A stretch of 52,358 nt of DNA, taken from the NCBI GenBank assembly GCA_015231405.1, contig JADGBR010000024.1, positions 3,375-55,732 of the forward strand, given 5' to 3'. Numbering within the stretch: position 1 is the stretch's first letter; the number at the start of each line of letters is the position of its first letter. The DNA is from Candidatus Omnitrophota bacterium. GTDB taxonomy: Bacteria; Omnitrophota; Gorgyraeia; Tantalellales; Tantalellaceae. The position numbers and the translations under genes were made by a program. Below the pieces are notes generated by a model. It saw only the letters and a list, made by a program, of their open reading frames with translations. It searched no databases and was not told the origin of the DNA. Below, piece by piece: positions 36,114 to 44,652 of this stretch.

Positions 36114-36423
36114 AAACGCGAAAACCATGGAAGGGATAGTGATAGAGCTGGAGGTCAATAACCACGCCGGGGTAATGTCGCATGTGGCTGGCCTTTTTTC
36201 GAGAAGAGGGTTCAACCTTGAAGGGATACTGTGCGGCTCGATCGGCGACGGATCGAAGAGCAGGATGTACCTCCTTGTCCGGGACGACGAGAAGCTGGAG
36301 CAGATAATTAAACAGCTCAGGAAGCTTTATGACGTGGTATCCGTTAGTGTTCGACGGGATTATGATCTGGCGCTTTACAGTCGGATCCATGAGGATAACA
36401 AAGGGACCAAAAATTTTACTTGA
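36103..36423 (+). CDS. ilvN: Acetolactate synthase small subunit (ACT domain)
   Basis: VIELEVNNHAGVMSHVAGLFSRRGFNLEGI; overlaps ilvB stop. Confidence 0.92.
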   Translation: MQTKNAKTMEGIVIELEVNNHAGVMSHVAGLFSRRGFNLEGILCGSIGDGSKSRMYLLVRDDEKLEQIIKQLRKLYDVVSVSVRRDYDLALYSRIHEDNKGTKNFT

Positions 36424-36490
36424 ATTATTGAGCCGGTTAAATGGTATAATAAATTTAGACGTATACCCTAATAAAGAAAAGGAGGCTGTT

Positions 36491-36754
36491 ATGAAAATGA
36501 GATTATTAACTTTTGCGGTGTTGTTTTCGGCAGGATTGTCGTTAAGTACTCCGGTTCTTGCAATGGATCTTACGCCTGTAAAGTCCGGGCCATGCACTAA
36601 TTGTCCGAACAAGGTAAGGACGGCGCCGGAGAGAGGGATCTATAAAAAGAACGTCCTTAACAGCGTTACTCCGGTCAATACCGAACAAGATGGCCAGTGG
36701 AAGAACAACCCGGTAGGACATAAGAATTACAAGATCACAGGCAGCAGTAAGTAA
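36491..36754 (+). CDS. Small exported protein with CxxC motif
   Basis: SD aaggagg; signal peptide MKMRLLTFAVLFSAGLSLSTPVLAMD; GPCTNCPN; upstream TATAAT 36445-36450. Confidence 0.7.
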   Translation: MKMRLLTFAVLFSAGLSLSTPVLAMDLTPVKSGPCTNCPNKVRTAPERGIYKKNVLNSVTPVNTEQDGQWKNNPVGHKNYKITGSSK

Positions 36755-36781
36755 ATTTACTCAACAAAACAGGAGGATTAA

Positions 36782-36913
36782 ATGAAGAAGCTCGTATTAG
36801 CGGTTCTTTTGCTGTCGATGGTTTCGACAGTGCTTGTGGGTTGCGGTCAAAAAGAAAAAACCATATCTCTGACCGGTCCCGGAGGCCAGACGGCCGCGGT
36901 TAAAATAAAGTAA
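36782..36913 (+). CDS. Tiny lipoprotein, 43 aa (below ORF-track cutoff)
   Basis: SD aggagg; MKKLVLAVLLLSMVSTVLVGCGQKEKTISLTGPGGQTAAVKIK with lipobox LVGC. Confidence 0.7.
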   Translation: MKKLVLAVLLLSMVSTVLVGCGQKEKTISLTGPGGQTAAVKIK

Positions 36914-36930
36914 GACCGTTCCTGTATCGA

Positions 36931-36983
36931 ACAAAACTGCCTCTTGCGGTAAAATGTGGCCGCAAGGGGCAGTTTTGTTTTTT
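36931..36983 (+). terminator. Rho-independent terminator
   Basis: acaaaactgcc.cttgcgg - loop - ccgcaag.ggcagttttgt followed by T tract. Confidence 0.85.
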
Positions 36984-37003
36984 CTGTGTTATAATAAAAG
37001 GGG

Positions 37004-37636
37004 TTGTCAACGATACACAAAGGGGAAACGATCAACATTAATTCGGGAACATTTTCCGGAAGAAGGGTGAACGCGCGGCTGTTCTTTTTGACCGGCGCGG
37101 CGGTAGTTATTTTAGCGTACCTGGCCTGCATGGGGTTTCAAAAGTCCCAAAGGGCGGAAAGAAAGTTACTCGGGCGAGGTGAAAAAGCCCGCTCGGCAGT
37201 ATTAGCAGTGGAGAGAGCCTTAAAGGCCGACGGTTTTTCTCCGGGTAATGTTGACGGTGCGATAGACCTCGGGACCAGGAACGCTATCAGGGAATTTCAA
37301 AAGGCCAACGGTTTGAAAGTGACCGGTTTCGTGAACAGGAGGACGCTCGGGGAGTTGGATAAGGTGTTGTCCAGAAAGCCGTTCTCCGAGGGAAAGAAAG
37401 TGGAAAAGAAAGAGGAGAAGCCGGTCCCGTTACCCGCCAAAAGGGCTGACAGGGTCAAAAATGCCCAGGAGGCCTTAAAAAAGGCTGGTTTTGAACCCGG
37501 TCCGATCGACGGAGTGCTCGGTCCAAAGACGGTAAAAGCCTTAAAAGCGTTCCAGAAAGCGAATGGCCTTGTCCCGGACGGTAAGCTCGGAGACAAGACG
37601 TGGGGCGCGCTAAGTGAGTATTTGACAAAAAGTTGA
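37004..37636 (+). CDS. Membrane-anchored protein with two peptidoglycan-binding (PG_binding_1) domains
   Basis: TM LFFLTGAAVVILAYLACM; VERALKADGFSPGNVDGAIDLGTRNAIREFQKANGLKVTG and AQEALKKAGFEPGPIDGVLGPKTVKALKAFQKANGLVPDGKLGDKTW. Confidence 0.88.
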   Translation: MSTIHKGETININSGTFSGRRVNARLFFLTGAAVVILAYLACMGFQKSQRAERKLLGRGEKARSAVLAVERALKADGFSPGNVDGAIDLGTRNAIREFQKANGLKVTGFVNRRTLGELDKVLSRKPFSEGKKVEKKEEKPVPLPAKRADRVKNAQEALKKAGFEPGPIDGVLGPKTVKALKAFQKANGLVPDGKLGDKTWGALSEYLTKS

Positions 37637-37649
37637 CTATAGGTATAAT
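37622..37649 (+). promoter_or_regulatory. Promoter TTGACA-N16-TATAAT overlapping the end of the upstream gene
   Basis: TTGACA 37622-37627, TATAAT 37644-37649. Confidence 0.7.
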
Positions 37650-37704
37650 CTATAAGCTGACCTATATATCGAATATCAGAAAACAAACATAAAGGAACAC
37701 CGCT

Positions 37705-38754
37705 ATGAATAACAAAAGGGTTTCGATCTTAGCCGTTATCTTTGTTTCGTTAACGGGATTTTTTCTCTTTTCAGGAGCCGCGGCTTCTTCGGAAGGGACA
37801 TCAAACGTCGAAGAAAGTAATGCCGAGGTTAAGGGAACTGAGCCGGCCAACCCGGTCTTTCTCGTGGATGAGAGCGTGCGTGAAGAGAAACGGAAATCCG
37901 AGTGGGAACAGTTCAATAAAAATTTTGAGTGGTGGCCTACCGACGCCAAACCTGGCCCGGTAAAAGACCCCGTGAAAGGCGGTTATTGGTGGATGCCTAC
38001 GGAGCCGGGAGAAGCGAGGCCATGGGGCAATAGGGGGTATATCTACGTTTATAAGATAATCTTTGATTACAAGGAAGAAGAGTTGCCGCCCGCGAAACCG
38101 CAGGAATTAAGGCCGTCTCTGCTCGTAAAAAAGATAATCAAGAACGTGAAGATCTACTTCGATTATGATAAGTCCGATCTCCGCGAAGACGCCGTCCAGG
38201 TGCTTAAGGCCGCGCTTGACACAATGAGGCGTAACCCGACGGCGAGCATACTGATAACCGGTAATTGCGATATACGGGGGACAGAGACATACAACGACAA
38301 ATTGGGGAAACAGCGCGGCGAAGCGGTGAAGAAATTCATGATGGACAACAACACGCCCGAAGAAAGGATCAAGATAATAAGCCGCGGGAAGCTCGACGCG
38401 ATAGCCCCTGTGACCGATCTTGTCGGCATGCAGAAGGACCGTAACGCGCAGTTCATGATCGCAGAGGTCGAGGAAGTGATGATCCCGGCTCCGGGAGAAA
38501 TGCCTAAAGAGCCCGGCGTAAAGCAGATCGAGGAAGGGAAATACATCGTAGAGAAAGAGGAGAAAGTGGAATCTGGGCTCAAGGTCTCTAAAAGGGACTA
38601 TATAGTAAAAAAAGGCGATACGCTGTCGAGCATAGCCCAAAGCGAGCTCGGAGCCGCCCATAGGTGGCAGTACCTTTATGAGATCAACAAAGAAAACATA
38701 AAGAACCCCAACAGGCTCATCCCGGGGCAGAAGATAACGATACCGATCGAATGA
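37705..38754 (+). CDS. OmpA/Pal-like C-terminal domain plus LysM domain protein
   Basis: VKIYFDYDKSDLREDAVQVLKAALDTMRRNPTASILITGNCDIRGTETYNDKLGKQRGEAVKKFM; YIVKKGDTLSSIAQSELG...LYEINKENIKNPNRLIPGQKITIP. Confidence 0.9.
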   Translation: MNNKRVSILAVIFVSLTGFFLFSGAAASSEGTSNVEESNAEVKGTEPANPVFLVDESVREEKRKSEWEQFNKNFEWWPTDAKPGPVKDPVKGGYWWMPTEPGEARPWGNRGYIYVYKIIFDYKEEELPPAKPQELRPSLLVKKIIKNVKIYFDYDKSDLREDAVQVLKAALDTMRRNPTASILITGNCDIRGTETYNDKLGKQRGEAVKKFMMDNNTPEERIKIISRGKLDAIAPVTDLVGMQKDRNAQFMIAEVEEVMIPAPGEMPKEPGVKQIEEGKYIVEKEEKVESGLKVSKRDYIVKKGDTLSSIAQSELGAAHRWQYLYEINKENIKNPNRLIPGQKITIPIE

Positions 38755-38867
38755 TTTTTACAAGCCGGAGAGGGGCCGGCTTCTCATTTTCAATATGAAA
38801 ATAGAGGCGAGGGTCCCAGTGCTCGCGCATAGATCGGTCCCGATCTTTGCTCATTCCGAGTGACACG

Positions 38868-39713
38868 ATGGAACAAACCGATAAACATCACAAACTTGAT
38901 AAACTGAAAACCATCCTGCAAGAGATGAAGAGCGTACTCATCGCCTATTCCGGCGGGGTTGACAGCACTTTTCTTATGCGCGTAGCGAAGGACGTTCTCG
39001 GGGAAAAGGTACTGGCGGTCACCGCGGCCTCCGAGACCTATCCGGAGAAGGAAGTGAAAAATGCGGCTATTTCCGCCCGGAAGGCCGGGGTCAAGCATCT
39101 GGTCATACGTACGGAAGAACTCATGGACGAGAAGTTCTCTTCAAATCCGCCGGATAGATGTTATCACTGTAAACGCGAGCTTTTCGTAAAATTATCCCGG
39201 ATATCCGCGGAGCGCGGGATCGCTAATATAATAACCGGCACCAATCTTGACGATATGAGCGACTACAGGCCCGGCACGAAAGCCGCGGAAGAAGCGGGGA
39301 TCAGAAGTCCATTGAAAGAAGCCGGCCTGTCTAAAGCCGAAATAAGGTCGCTGTCTAAGGAAATGGGCCTCGACTCATGGGATAAACCGGCATACCCGTG
39401 CCTTTCGACGAGATTCCCTTACGGGGCTAAAATAACCGGTAGTGAGTTATCGAAAGTCGCGCGGGCGGAAGAGTTCCTGACTGATATGGGGCTTGGGGAG
39501 TTCAGAGTAAGGGTACACGGAGATATCGCCCGGATCGAAGTTCCGCCCGGAGATATGGCTGTTTTTTTAGATGAGGACAAGGCCGGGAAAGTCGTCGGAG
39601 AGTTCAAAAAGATAGGCTATAATTACGTGACCCTTGACCTGGAAGGTTACCGCACCGGAAGCATGAACGAGGTTTTGCCACAGCATCGGATCGCGGCACT
39701 CGATCCTCAATAA
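38868..39713 (+). CDS. larE: ATP-dependent sacrificial sulfur transferase LarE-like
   Basis: LIAYSGGVDSTFLMRVA; NPPDRCYHCKRELF; DKPAYPCLSTRFPYG. Confidence 0.85.
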   Translation: MEQTDKHHKLDKLKTILQEMKSVLIAYSGGVDSTFLMRVAKDVLGEKVLAVTAASETYPEKEVKNAAISARKAGVKHLVIRTEELMDEKFSSNPPDRCYHCKRELFVKLSRISAERGIANIITGTNLDDMSDYRPGTKAAEEAGIRSPLKEAGLSKAEIRSLSKEMGLDSWDKPAYPCLSTRFPYGAKITGSELSKVARAEEFLTDMGLGEFRVRVHGDIARIEVPPGDMAVFLDEDKAGKVVGEFKKIGYNYVTLDLEGYRTGSMNEVLPQHRIAALDPQ

Positions 39714-39756
39714 ATTTCTGATCTCGACTCTATTTGACCCACTCGAGTATTTGTAA

Positions 39757-39785
39757 TTGACAAAAAAATGTTTTTTTGTTATAAT
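39757..39785 (+). promoter_or_regulatory. Consensus promoter TTGACA-N17-TATAAT upstream of rrf2
   Basis: TTGACA 39757-39762, TATAAT 39780-39785. Confidence 0.85.
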
Positions 39786-39809
39786 GTTTACCAAGTTGAT
39801 AAACATAAT
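39781..39809. promoter_or_regulatory. Candidate Rrf2/CymR-like operator overlapping the -10 box
   Basis: ATAATGTTTA-ccaagttga-TAAACATAAT, 8/10 complementary arms. Confidence 0.6.
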
Positions 39810-39832
39810 GATGTATAAAGGAGCGCTGAAAA

Positions 39833-40255
39833 ATGAGGATATCCGCCAGATGTGATTACGCATGCAGAGCACTATTGGAGCTTTCGCTGCATTGGCCTCA
39901 GGATGAACCGCTTACCATACACGCGATAGCCCAGAAGCAGGGGATCCCGATCCGTTATCTGGTGCAGATACTTATTGCCCTGAAAAATCACGGGTTTGTG
40001 GCAAGTTCCAGAGGAAAAATGGGAGGTTATAATCTAGCTTGCGATCCGGAAGAGATAACTTTGGGAGATGTCATGAGAAAACTCGGGGGAGCTTTACTCC
40101 CTGTCGCGGGAACTGCAAAAAAAAATGGGTCTGTATTCGCGGATGTCTGGAAAGAAGCGGAGCTTGCTATGTCAAAGGTGCTCGACAAAGTGACCTTTGA
40201 GGATATTTGCAAAAAAATGAAGGAAGAAGGTAAAGTGTTGTTTTATCAAATATAA
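39833..40255 (+). CDS. Rrf2-family transcriptional regulator (CymR-like; lacks the IscR-type Fe-S cysteine cluster)
   Basis: MRISARCDYACRALLELSLH...IHAIAQKQGIPIRYLVQILIALKNHGFVASSRGKMGGYNLACDPEEITLGDVM. Confidence 0.9.
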   Translation: MRISARCDYACRALLELSLHWPQDEPLTIHAIAQKQGIPIRYLVQILIALKNHGFVASSRGKMGGYNLACDPEEITLGDVMRKLGGALLPVAGTAKKNGSVFADVWKEAELAMSKVLDKVTFEDICKKMKEEGKVLFYQI

Positions 40256-40278
40256 AAAGATCAAGGAGGCTGAGTGAT

Positions 40279-41004
40279 ATGGGTATATTGGAAACTAAAG
40301 AGGACATAAAGCAACTGGTCGAGAGTTTGAATTTCAAGGAGAAGGTCGATAGGTCATTAGCTCTCATTGACGAAGCGTACGCGAAATACGGCGATGCTCT
40401 GGTAGTGGCTAACAGCCTTGGTAAGGATTCGGTGCTTGTGTGGGACCTGGCTAAAAGGGTCAGCCCGAAGATCAGGGGTTTTATAGTTACAACAAGGTTC
40501 AAACCCAAAGAGACCGTCAAATTCATGAACGAGACGGTCGCGAGATACCCGGAACTCAAAGTTTTCGATAACAAGCAGGATATCCCCGAGAGGCTGTATG
40601 AAACCCAGCCGGATCTCTGCTGTGACATATTAAAGGTAAAGCCCACGAGGGACGCGATAAAGAAAATGGGTGTGGACTGCTGGGTCACGGGGCTTCGTTG
40701 CACGGAAGGGCGGACGCGTACAGATTTCAGGGAAGTGGAAGAGAGGGATAAGGGACTGGTGAAGCTGAACCCGATACTGGTCTGGAAGGAACGGGAAGTG
40801 TGGCAGTACCTGGCGATCTACGATGTGAAAGTGAACCAGCTGTACCGGGAAGGTTACAGGTCTCTCGGCTGTGAGCCCTGCTCGAGAATAACTACGGACG
40901 ACAATGAACGTGCGGGCAGATGGATAGGTACCAGCAAATGCGGCGGGGAATGCGGTATACATACGAGGCCTTTGAAAGAGAATGACGGAGGCGAGAGAAA
41001 ATAG
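40279..41004 (+). CDS. cysH: APS/PAPS reductase
   Basis: VVANSLGKDSVLVWDLA; DLCCDILKVKPT; GCEPCSRIT (CC...CxxC of Fe-S APS reductases); CGGECGIH. Confidence 0.87.
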   Translation: MGILETKEDIKQLVESLNFKEKVDRSLALIDEAYAKYGDALVVANSLGKDSVLVWDLAKRVSPKIRGFIVTTRFKPKETVKFMNETVARYPELKVFDNKQDIPERLYETQPDLCCDILKVKPTRDAIKKMGVDCWVTGLRCTEGRTRTDFREVEERDKGLVKLNPILVWKEREVWQYLAIYDVKVNQLYREGYRSLGCEPCSRITTDDNERAGRWIGTSKCGGECGIHTRPLKENDGGERK

Positions 41005-41975
41005 TGGCTAAGTATATCCTTCTTATCACTGCGGTAATTTTTTTCGCGCTGAACATGGGCGGGAGCGGATTCGGTGTTTCTTTCGCCTCTTCGTACGGCG
41101 CGAAGATGCTGTCGAGATGGAAAGCGTGCATTCTTTTCGGGGTTTTTGTGGTTTTGGGGGCCGTCGTGCTTGGCCAGCCCGTAGCCCAGACGCTCGGGAG
41201 TAAGATAGTCAGAGCGGGGTTCCTTTCGAAGGATACGGTCATAATAATACTCGTTTCGGCTTCCGCGTGCCTCCTCCTCGCGAACCTGATACACATACCC
41301 CAGTCAACCAGCCTAGTCACGGTCTGGGCGATAGCGGGGGTCGGCATGTATTTCCACTCGGTGAACTGGAAGACCATACTTTATATGGTCCCGTTCTGGT
41401 TCCTGTTCCCGGTTCTCGGATACTTTGTGACGAGGTTCATCGGAGGAAAGGTATACCCGCCGCGGAACGATAATTTCTGGGTATACGAAAAACTCGTCAA
41501 CCATGAGTCCAGGCTCAGGAAACTTGTCATTGCCGCGAACTGCTATAACGCTTTCTCGGTCGGCGCGAATAACGTCGCTAACGCGGCCGGGCCGCTTTTC
41601 GGGGCCGGTATTACAGGTAAGGACGCGGCGCTCCTTTCCATAGCTCCGCTATTCGGGATAGGGAGCGTCGTGTTCCCCGGCGCTTTAAAGACCACGGGCT
41701 CGGACATAGTGCCCTTGGGGACCGTGGCAGCGACGATAGTATGTTTTGTGACCGGGACGCTCATGATAGCGGCCTCTCTTCTCGGTGTGCCCCAATCGAT
41801 AGTTATGATAAAGGTCGCCTCGGTTGTGGCGATAGACGCTCTTAAGAATGCCGAGAGGAACCCTTTCTCGAATCCGGTCACGCGGAAGATGTACATTCTA
41901 TGGGCAATAAATCCGGTCATAGCGTTCATTATGGCATATTCGCTGGCGTACGTGAGGTTCGGGATCATGAAATAA
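41004..41975 (+). CDS. PiT-family permease, CysP-like sulfate transporter by context
   Basis: ALNMGGSGFGVSFASSYGAK; YNAFSVGANNVANAAGPLFGAGI; GTG start overlapping cysH stop. Confidence 0.8.
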   Translation: MAKYILLITAVIFFALNMGGSGFGVSFASSYGAKMLSRWKACILFGVFVVLGAVVLGQPVAQTLGSKIVRAGFLSKDTVIIILVSASACLLLANLIHIPQSTSLVTVWAIAGVGMYFHSVNWKTILYMVPFWFLFPVLGYFVTRFIGGKVYPPRNDNFWVYEKLVNHESRLRKLVIAANCYNAFSVGANNVANAAGPLFGAGITGKDAALLSIAPLFGIGSVVFPGALKTTGSDIVPLGTVAATIVCFVTGTLMIAASLLGVPQSIVMIKVASVVAIDALKNAERNPFSNPVTRKMYILWAINPVIAFIMAYSLAYVRFGIMK

Positions 41976-41987
41976 CCGGAGGTATAT

Positions 41988-42197
41988 ATGAAGATAACAA
42001 TAAACGGCAAAGGAACGGCGCATGACAGGACGGATATTACTCTCGCCGAGCTTCTCGTGATCAATAAAGTGGCGGCGCCGCATATGGTGACCGTGCAGCT
42101 TAACGGCGGGTTCGTCGCAGGCGACAAATACGAAAGCATTTTTATCAAAGACGGCGACGAGGTCGATTTTCTTTATTTCATGGGCGGTGGGCGATGA
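41988..42197 (+). CDS. ThiS/HcyS/CysO-like sulfur carrier protein with C-terminal extension (GGGR)
   Basis: MKITINGKGTAHDRTDITLAELL...GDEVDFLYFMGGGR. Confidence 0.85.
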   Translation: MKITINGKGTAHDRTDITLAELLVINKVAAPHMVTVQLNGGFVAGDKYESIFIKDGDEVDFLYFMGGGR

Positions 42198-43423
42198 AGT
42201 TCACGACCAGGGTGCTCTCTTCGAGGTTCCTGAAGGACGATCCGCACGGGTCACTGCGCATGCCGGTTTACGATAACGCCGCGTTCGAATTCGCGTCGGC
42301 CGAAGAGCTCGAGCTGGCTTTTCTGGGGAAGAACCCGGCTCACGCTTATTCGAGGATAACTAACCCCACCGTCGAAGATCTTGAACTAAGGATAAAAGAA
42401 GGGACCGGAGCCATTGGGGTGGTAGCGCTCTCATCGGGAATGGCGGCGATCGCCAACGTCATCATGACTATAGCCTCATTCGGAGATAATATCGTGACGA
42501 CCAGGCACCTTTTTGGTAACACGTATTCTCTTTTCGAGAATACGCTGAAAGCGTGGGGGCTGGAAACCAGGTACGCGGACTTTACGGACCTTGCGGGCGT
42601 CGAAAAACACCTTGATGGAAGGACAAAAGCGGTCTTTCTCGAGACTATCACGAACCCCCAGCTTGAAGTGGCCGATATCAGGGCTTTGTCGGATATCGCG
42701 AGAGAGAGAAGGGTCCCGGTAATAGCCGATACGACACTTACGCCACCGGGGCTTTTCAGGTCGGGGGATTTCGGTATTGACATCGAGGTCATTTCGAGCA
42801 CAAAATACATATCGGGGGGAGCAACATCGGTAGGCGGGCTTATAATCGATAACGGGAAATTTGATTGGCGTGCGAATTCAAAGCTGGCGCCCGACGCGAA
42901 GAAATTCGGGCCATTCGCCTTTTTAAGCAGGCTGAGGCGCGAGGTGTACCGTAACCTGGGGGCATGTATGTCCCCGCATAGCGCGTATCTGCAGTCTCTT
43001 GGCCTTGAGACGCTCGAGCTTCGGGCCGGCGCGGCATCGGCTAACGCCGAAAAACTGGCTCTTTTTCTCGAAGGCGCCCGCGGGGTGAAGTCGGTCAATT
43101 ATCCCGGTCTTAAGTCATCGAAATACTACGTAACGGCAAAAGAGCAGTTCGGGGGTAAATTCGGGAGCCTTCTCACTTTTGATCTTGCCTCCAAAGAAGA
43201 GTGTTTCAAGTTAATGAACGGGTTGAAGATATTGAGGAGAGCCACGAATATACAGGATAACAGGTCCCTGGTCATACATCCCGAATCCACGATCTTCGCC
43301 GAATACCCCGACGCGGTGAAATCCTCTATGGGCATAAGGAAGACCACCGTCAGGATATCGGCCGGGATAGAGGACGCGGACGATCTGATCGCGGACATAA
43401 AGAACGCTTTGGAGGCATTATGA
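42194..43423 (+). CDS. O-acetylhomoserine sulfhydrylase-like PLP enzyme (MetY/Cys-Met metabolism family)
   Basis: YSRITNPTVEDLELRIKEGTGAIGVVALSSGMAAIA; ISSTKYISGGATSVGG (PLP lysine region). Confidence 0.85.
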   Translation: MKFTTRVLSSRFLKDDPHGSLRMPVYDNAAFEFASAEELELAFLGKNPAHAYSRITNPTVEDLELRIKEGTGAIGVVALSSGMAAIANVIMTIASFGDNIVTTRHLFGNTYSLFENTLKAWGLETRYADFTDLAGVEKHLDGRTKAVFLETITNPQLEVADIRALSDIARERRVPVIADTTLTPPGLFRSGDFGIDIEVISSTKYISGGATSVGGLIIDNGKFDWRANSKLAPDAKKFGPFAFLSRLRREVYRNLGACMSPHSAYLQSLGLETLELRAGAASANAEKLALFLEGARGVKSVNYPGLKSSKYYVTAKEQFGGKFGSLLTFDLASKEECFKLMNGLKILRRATNIQDNRSLVIHPESTIFAEYPDAVKSSMGIRKTTVRISAGIEDADDLIADIKNALEAL

Positions 43424-44229
43424 TCGATCTTACGGAAGACCAGCTCGAGCGGTACTCTCGGCATATAATACTTAAGGATATAGGCGTGGAAGGGCAGTCG
43501 AAGATACTTGAGTTCAAAGTCCTCATAATAGGGCTCGGAGGGCTTGGCGCTCCCGCGGCGCTGTATCTCGCGGCCGCCGGCGTCGGGACAATAGGTATCG
43601 CCGACGGGGATACCGTCGATCTTTCCAACCTCCAGCGGCAGGTCATACATTTTACGGCCGACGTCGGCAAACGCAAGGTCATATCCGCTATGGAAAAGAT
43701 GAAGGCGATAAATCCCGACACGAACGTAGTCGTATATGACGAAAAACTGGTGGCCGCTAATATCGCCGGGGTAATAAAGGATTACGATTTTATCATAGAC
43801 GGCACGGATAATTTCCCGGCGAAGTTCCTTATTAACGACGCGTGCGTCATGGGGAAAAAACCATTTTCACACGGCGGTATCCTCAGGTTCGAGGGGCAGA
43901 CCGTCACTTATCTTCCGGGGCATACGTGCTACAGATGTGTTTTTACGGGACCGCCTCCTAAGAGTTCGGTCCCGTCATGTTCGGAGGCAGGGGTGCTGGG
44001 CGCCATCGCGGGCATGCTGGGGACGATACAGGCCGCGGAAGCGATAAAGTATGCGGCGGGAGTGGGGAGGCTTCTGGTCGACAGGATGCTGGTATTTGAC
44101 GCGCTCAAAATGGATTTTAGGACGGTGCCTCTTTCAAGGAACCCGCGCTGTCCGCTCTGCGGTGAGAACCCGTCGATACGTGAACTCGTGGACCATGAAC
44201 AGCCGGCTTGCGATATCAGGAGAAAATGA
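43420..44229 (+). CDS. ThiF/MoeB/HcyF-like E1 adenylyltransferase
   Basis: YSRHIILKDIGVEGQSKILEFKVLIIGLGGLGAPAALYLAAAGVGTIGIADGDTVDLSNLQRQ; CYRCVFTGPP; CPLCG. Confidence 0.93.
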   Translation: MIDLTEDQLERYSRHIILKDIGVEGQSKILEFKVLIIGLGGLGAPAALYLAAAGVGTIGIADGDTVDLSNLQRQVIHFTADVGKRKVISAMEKMKAINPDTNVVVYDEKLVAANIAGVIKDYDFIIDGTDNFPAKFLINDACVMGKKPFSHGGILRFEGQTVTYLPGHTCYRCVFTGPPPKSSVPSCSEAGVLGAIAGMLGTIQAAEAIKYAAGVGRLLVDRMLVFDALKMDFRTVPLSRNPRCPLCGENPSIRELVDHEQPACDIRRK

Positions 44230-44232
44230 GCC

Positions 44233-44652
44233 ATGACAGTTATTGCCCGACAGGAGATATTTAATAAGATGATCGCTCATTCGAAAGTTGAGGCGCCCAT
44301 AGAAGCCACAGGTTACCTGGCGGGCATAAGGACGCCTGAAGGGATAATTGCCCTGGAAGCGTATCCTATGGTTAACATTGACGCGAGCGCCGAACATTTT
44401 TCGTTCTCTCCCGAAGAACAGTTCAGGGTGATGAAGGAAGCCAGGGGGAAGGGGCTCGAAATGGTAGCGGTATATCATAGTCATCCGGCCACTCCCGCGA
44501 GGCTTTCGGAAGAGGATATACGGCTGGCTTATGATCCGGATATGGTGCACGTAATAATATCTCTTAAAGACGATAAAGTCGATATCAAGGCTTTCAATGT
44601 GCGTGATTCGGCGGTAAGTGAAGTTAAAATGGAGGTTAAGCGCCATGGGTAG
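44233..44652 (+). CDS. JAMM/Mov34 (M67) metalloprotease, HcyD/Mec+-like
   Basis: VAVYHSHPATPARLSEEDIRLA: HxH-x7-S-x2-D JAMM motif. Confidence 0.9.
   Translation: MTVIARQEIFNKMIAHSKVEAPIEATGYLAGIRTPEGIIALEAYPMVNIDASAEHFSFSPEEQFRVMKEARGKGLEMVAVYHSHPATPARLSEEDIRLAYDPDMVHVIISLKDDKVDIKAFNVRDSAVSEVKMEVKRHG

Noticed and set aside
38800-38830. gaggcgagggtcccagtgctcgcgcat as a clean REP hairpin
   Set aside because: Resembles the GTAG family, but the stem is imperfect and GTAG is degenerate; too weak to list as a firm feature.
43420-44229. MoeB for molybdopterin synthesis
   Set aside because: No moaD/moaE/moa genes nearby; the JAMM/ThiS-like/MetY/sulfite reductase context fits sulfur assimilation better.
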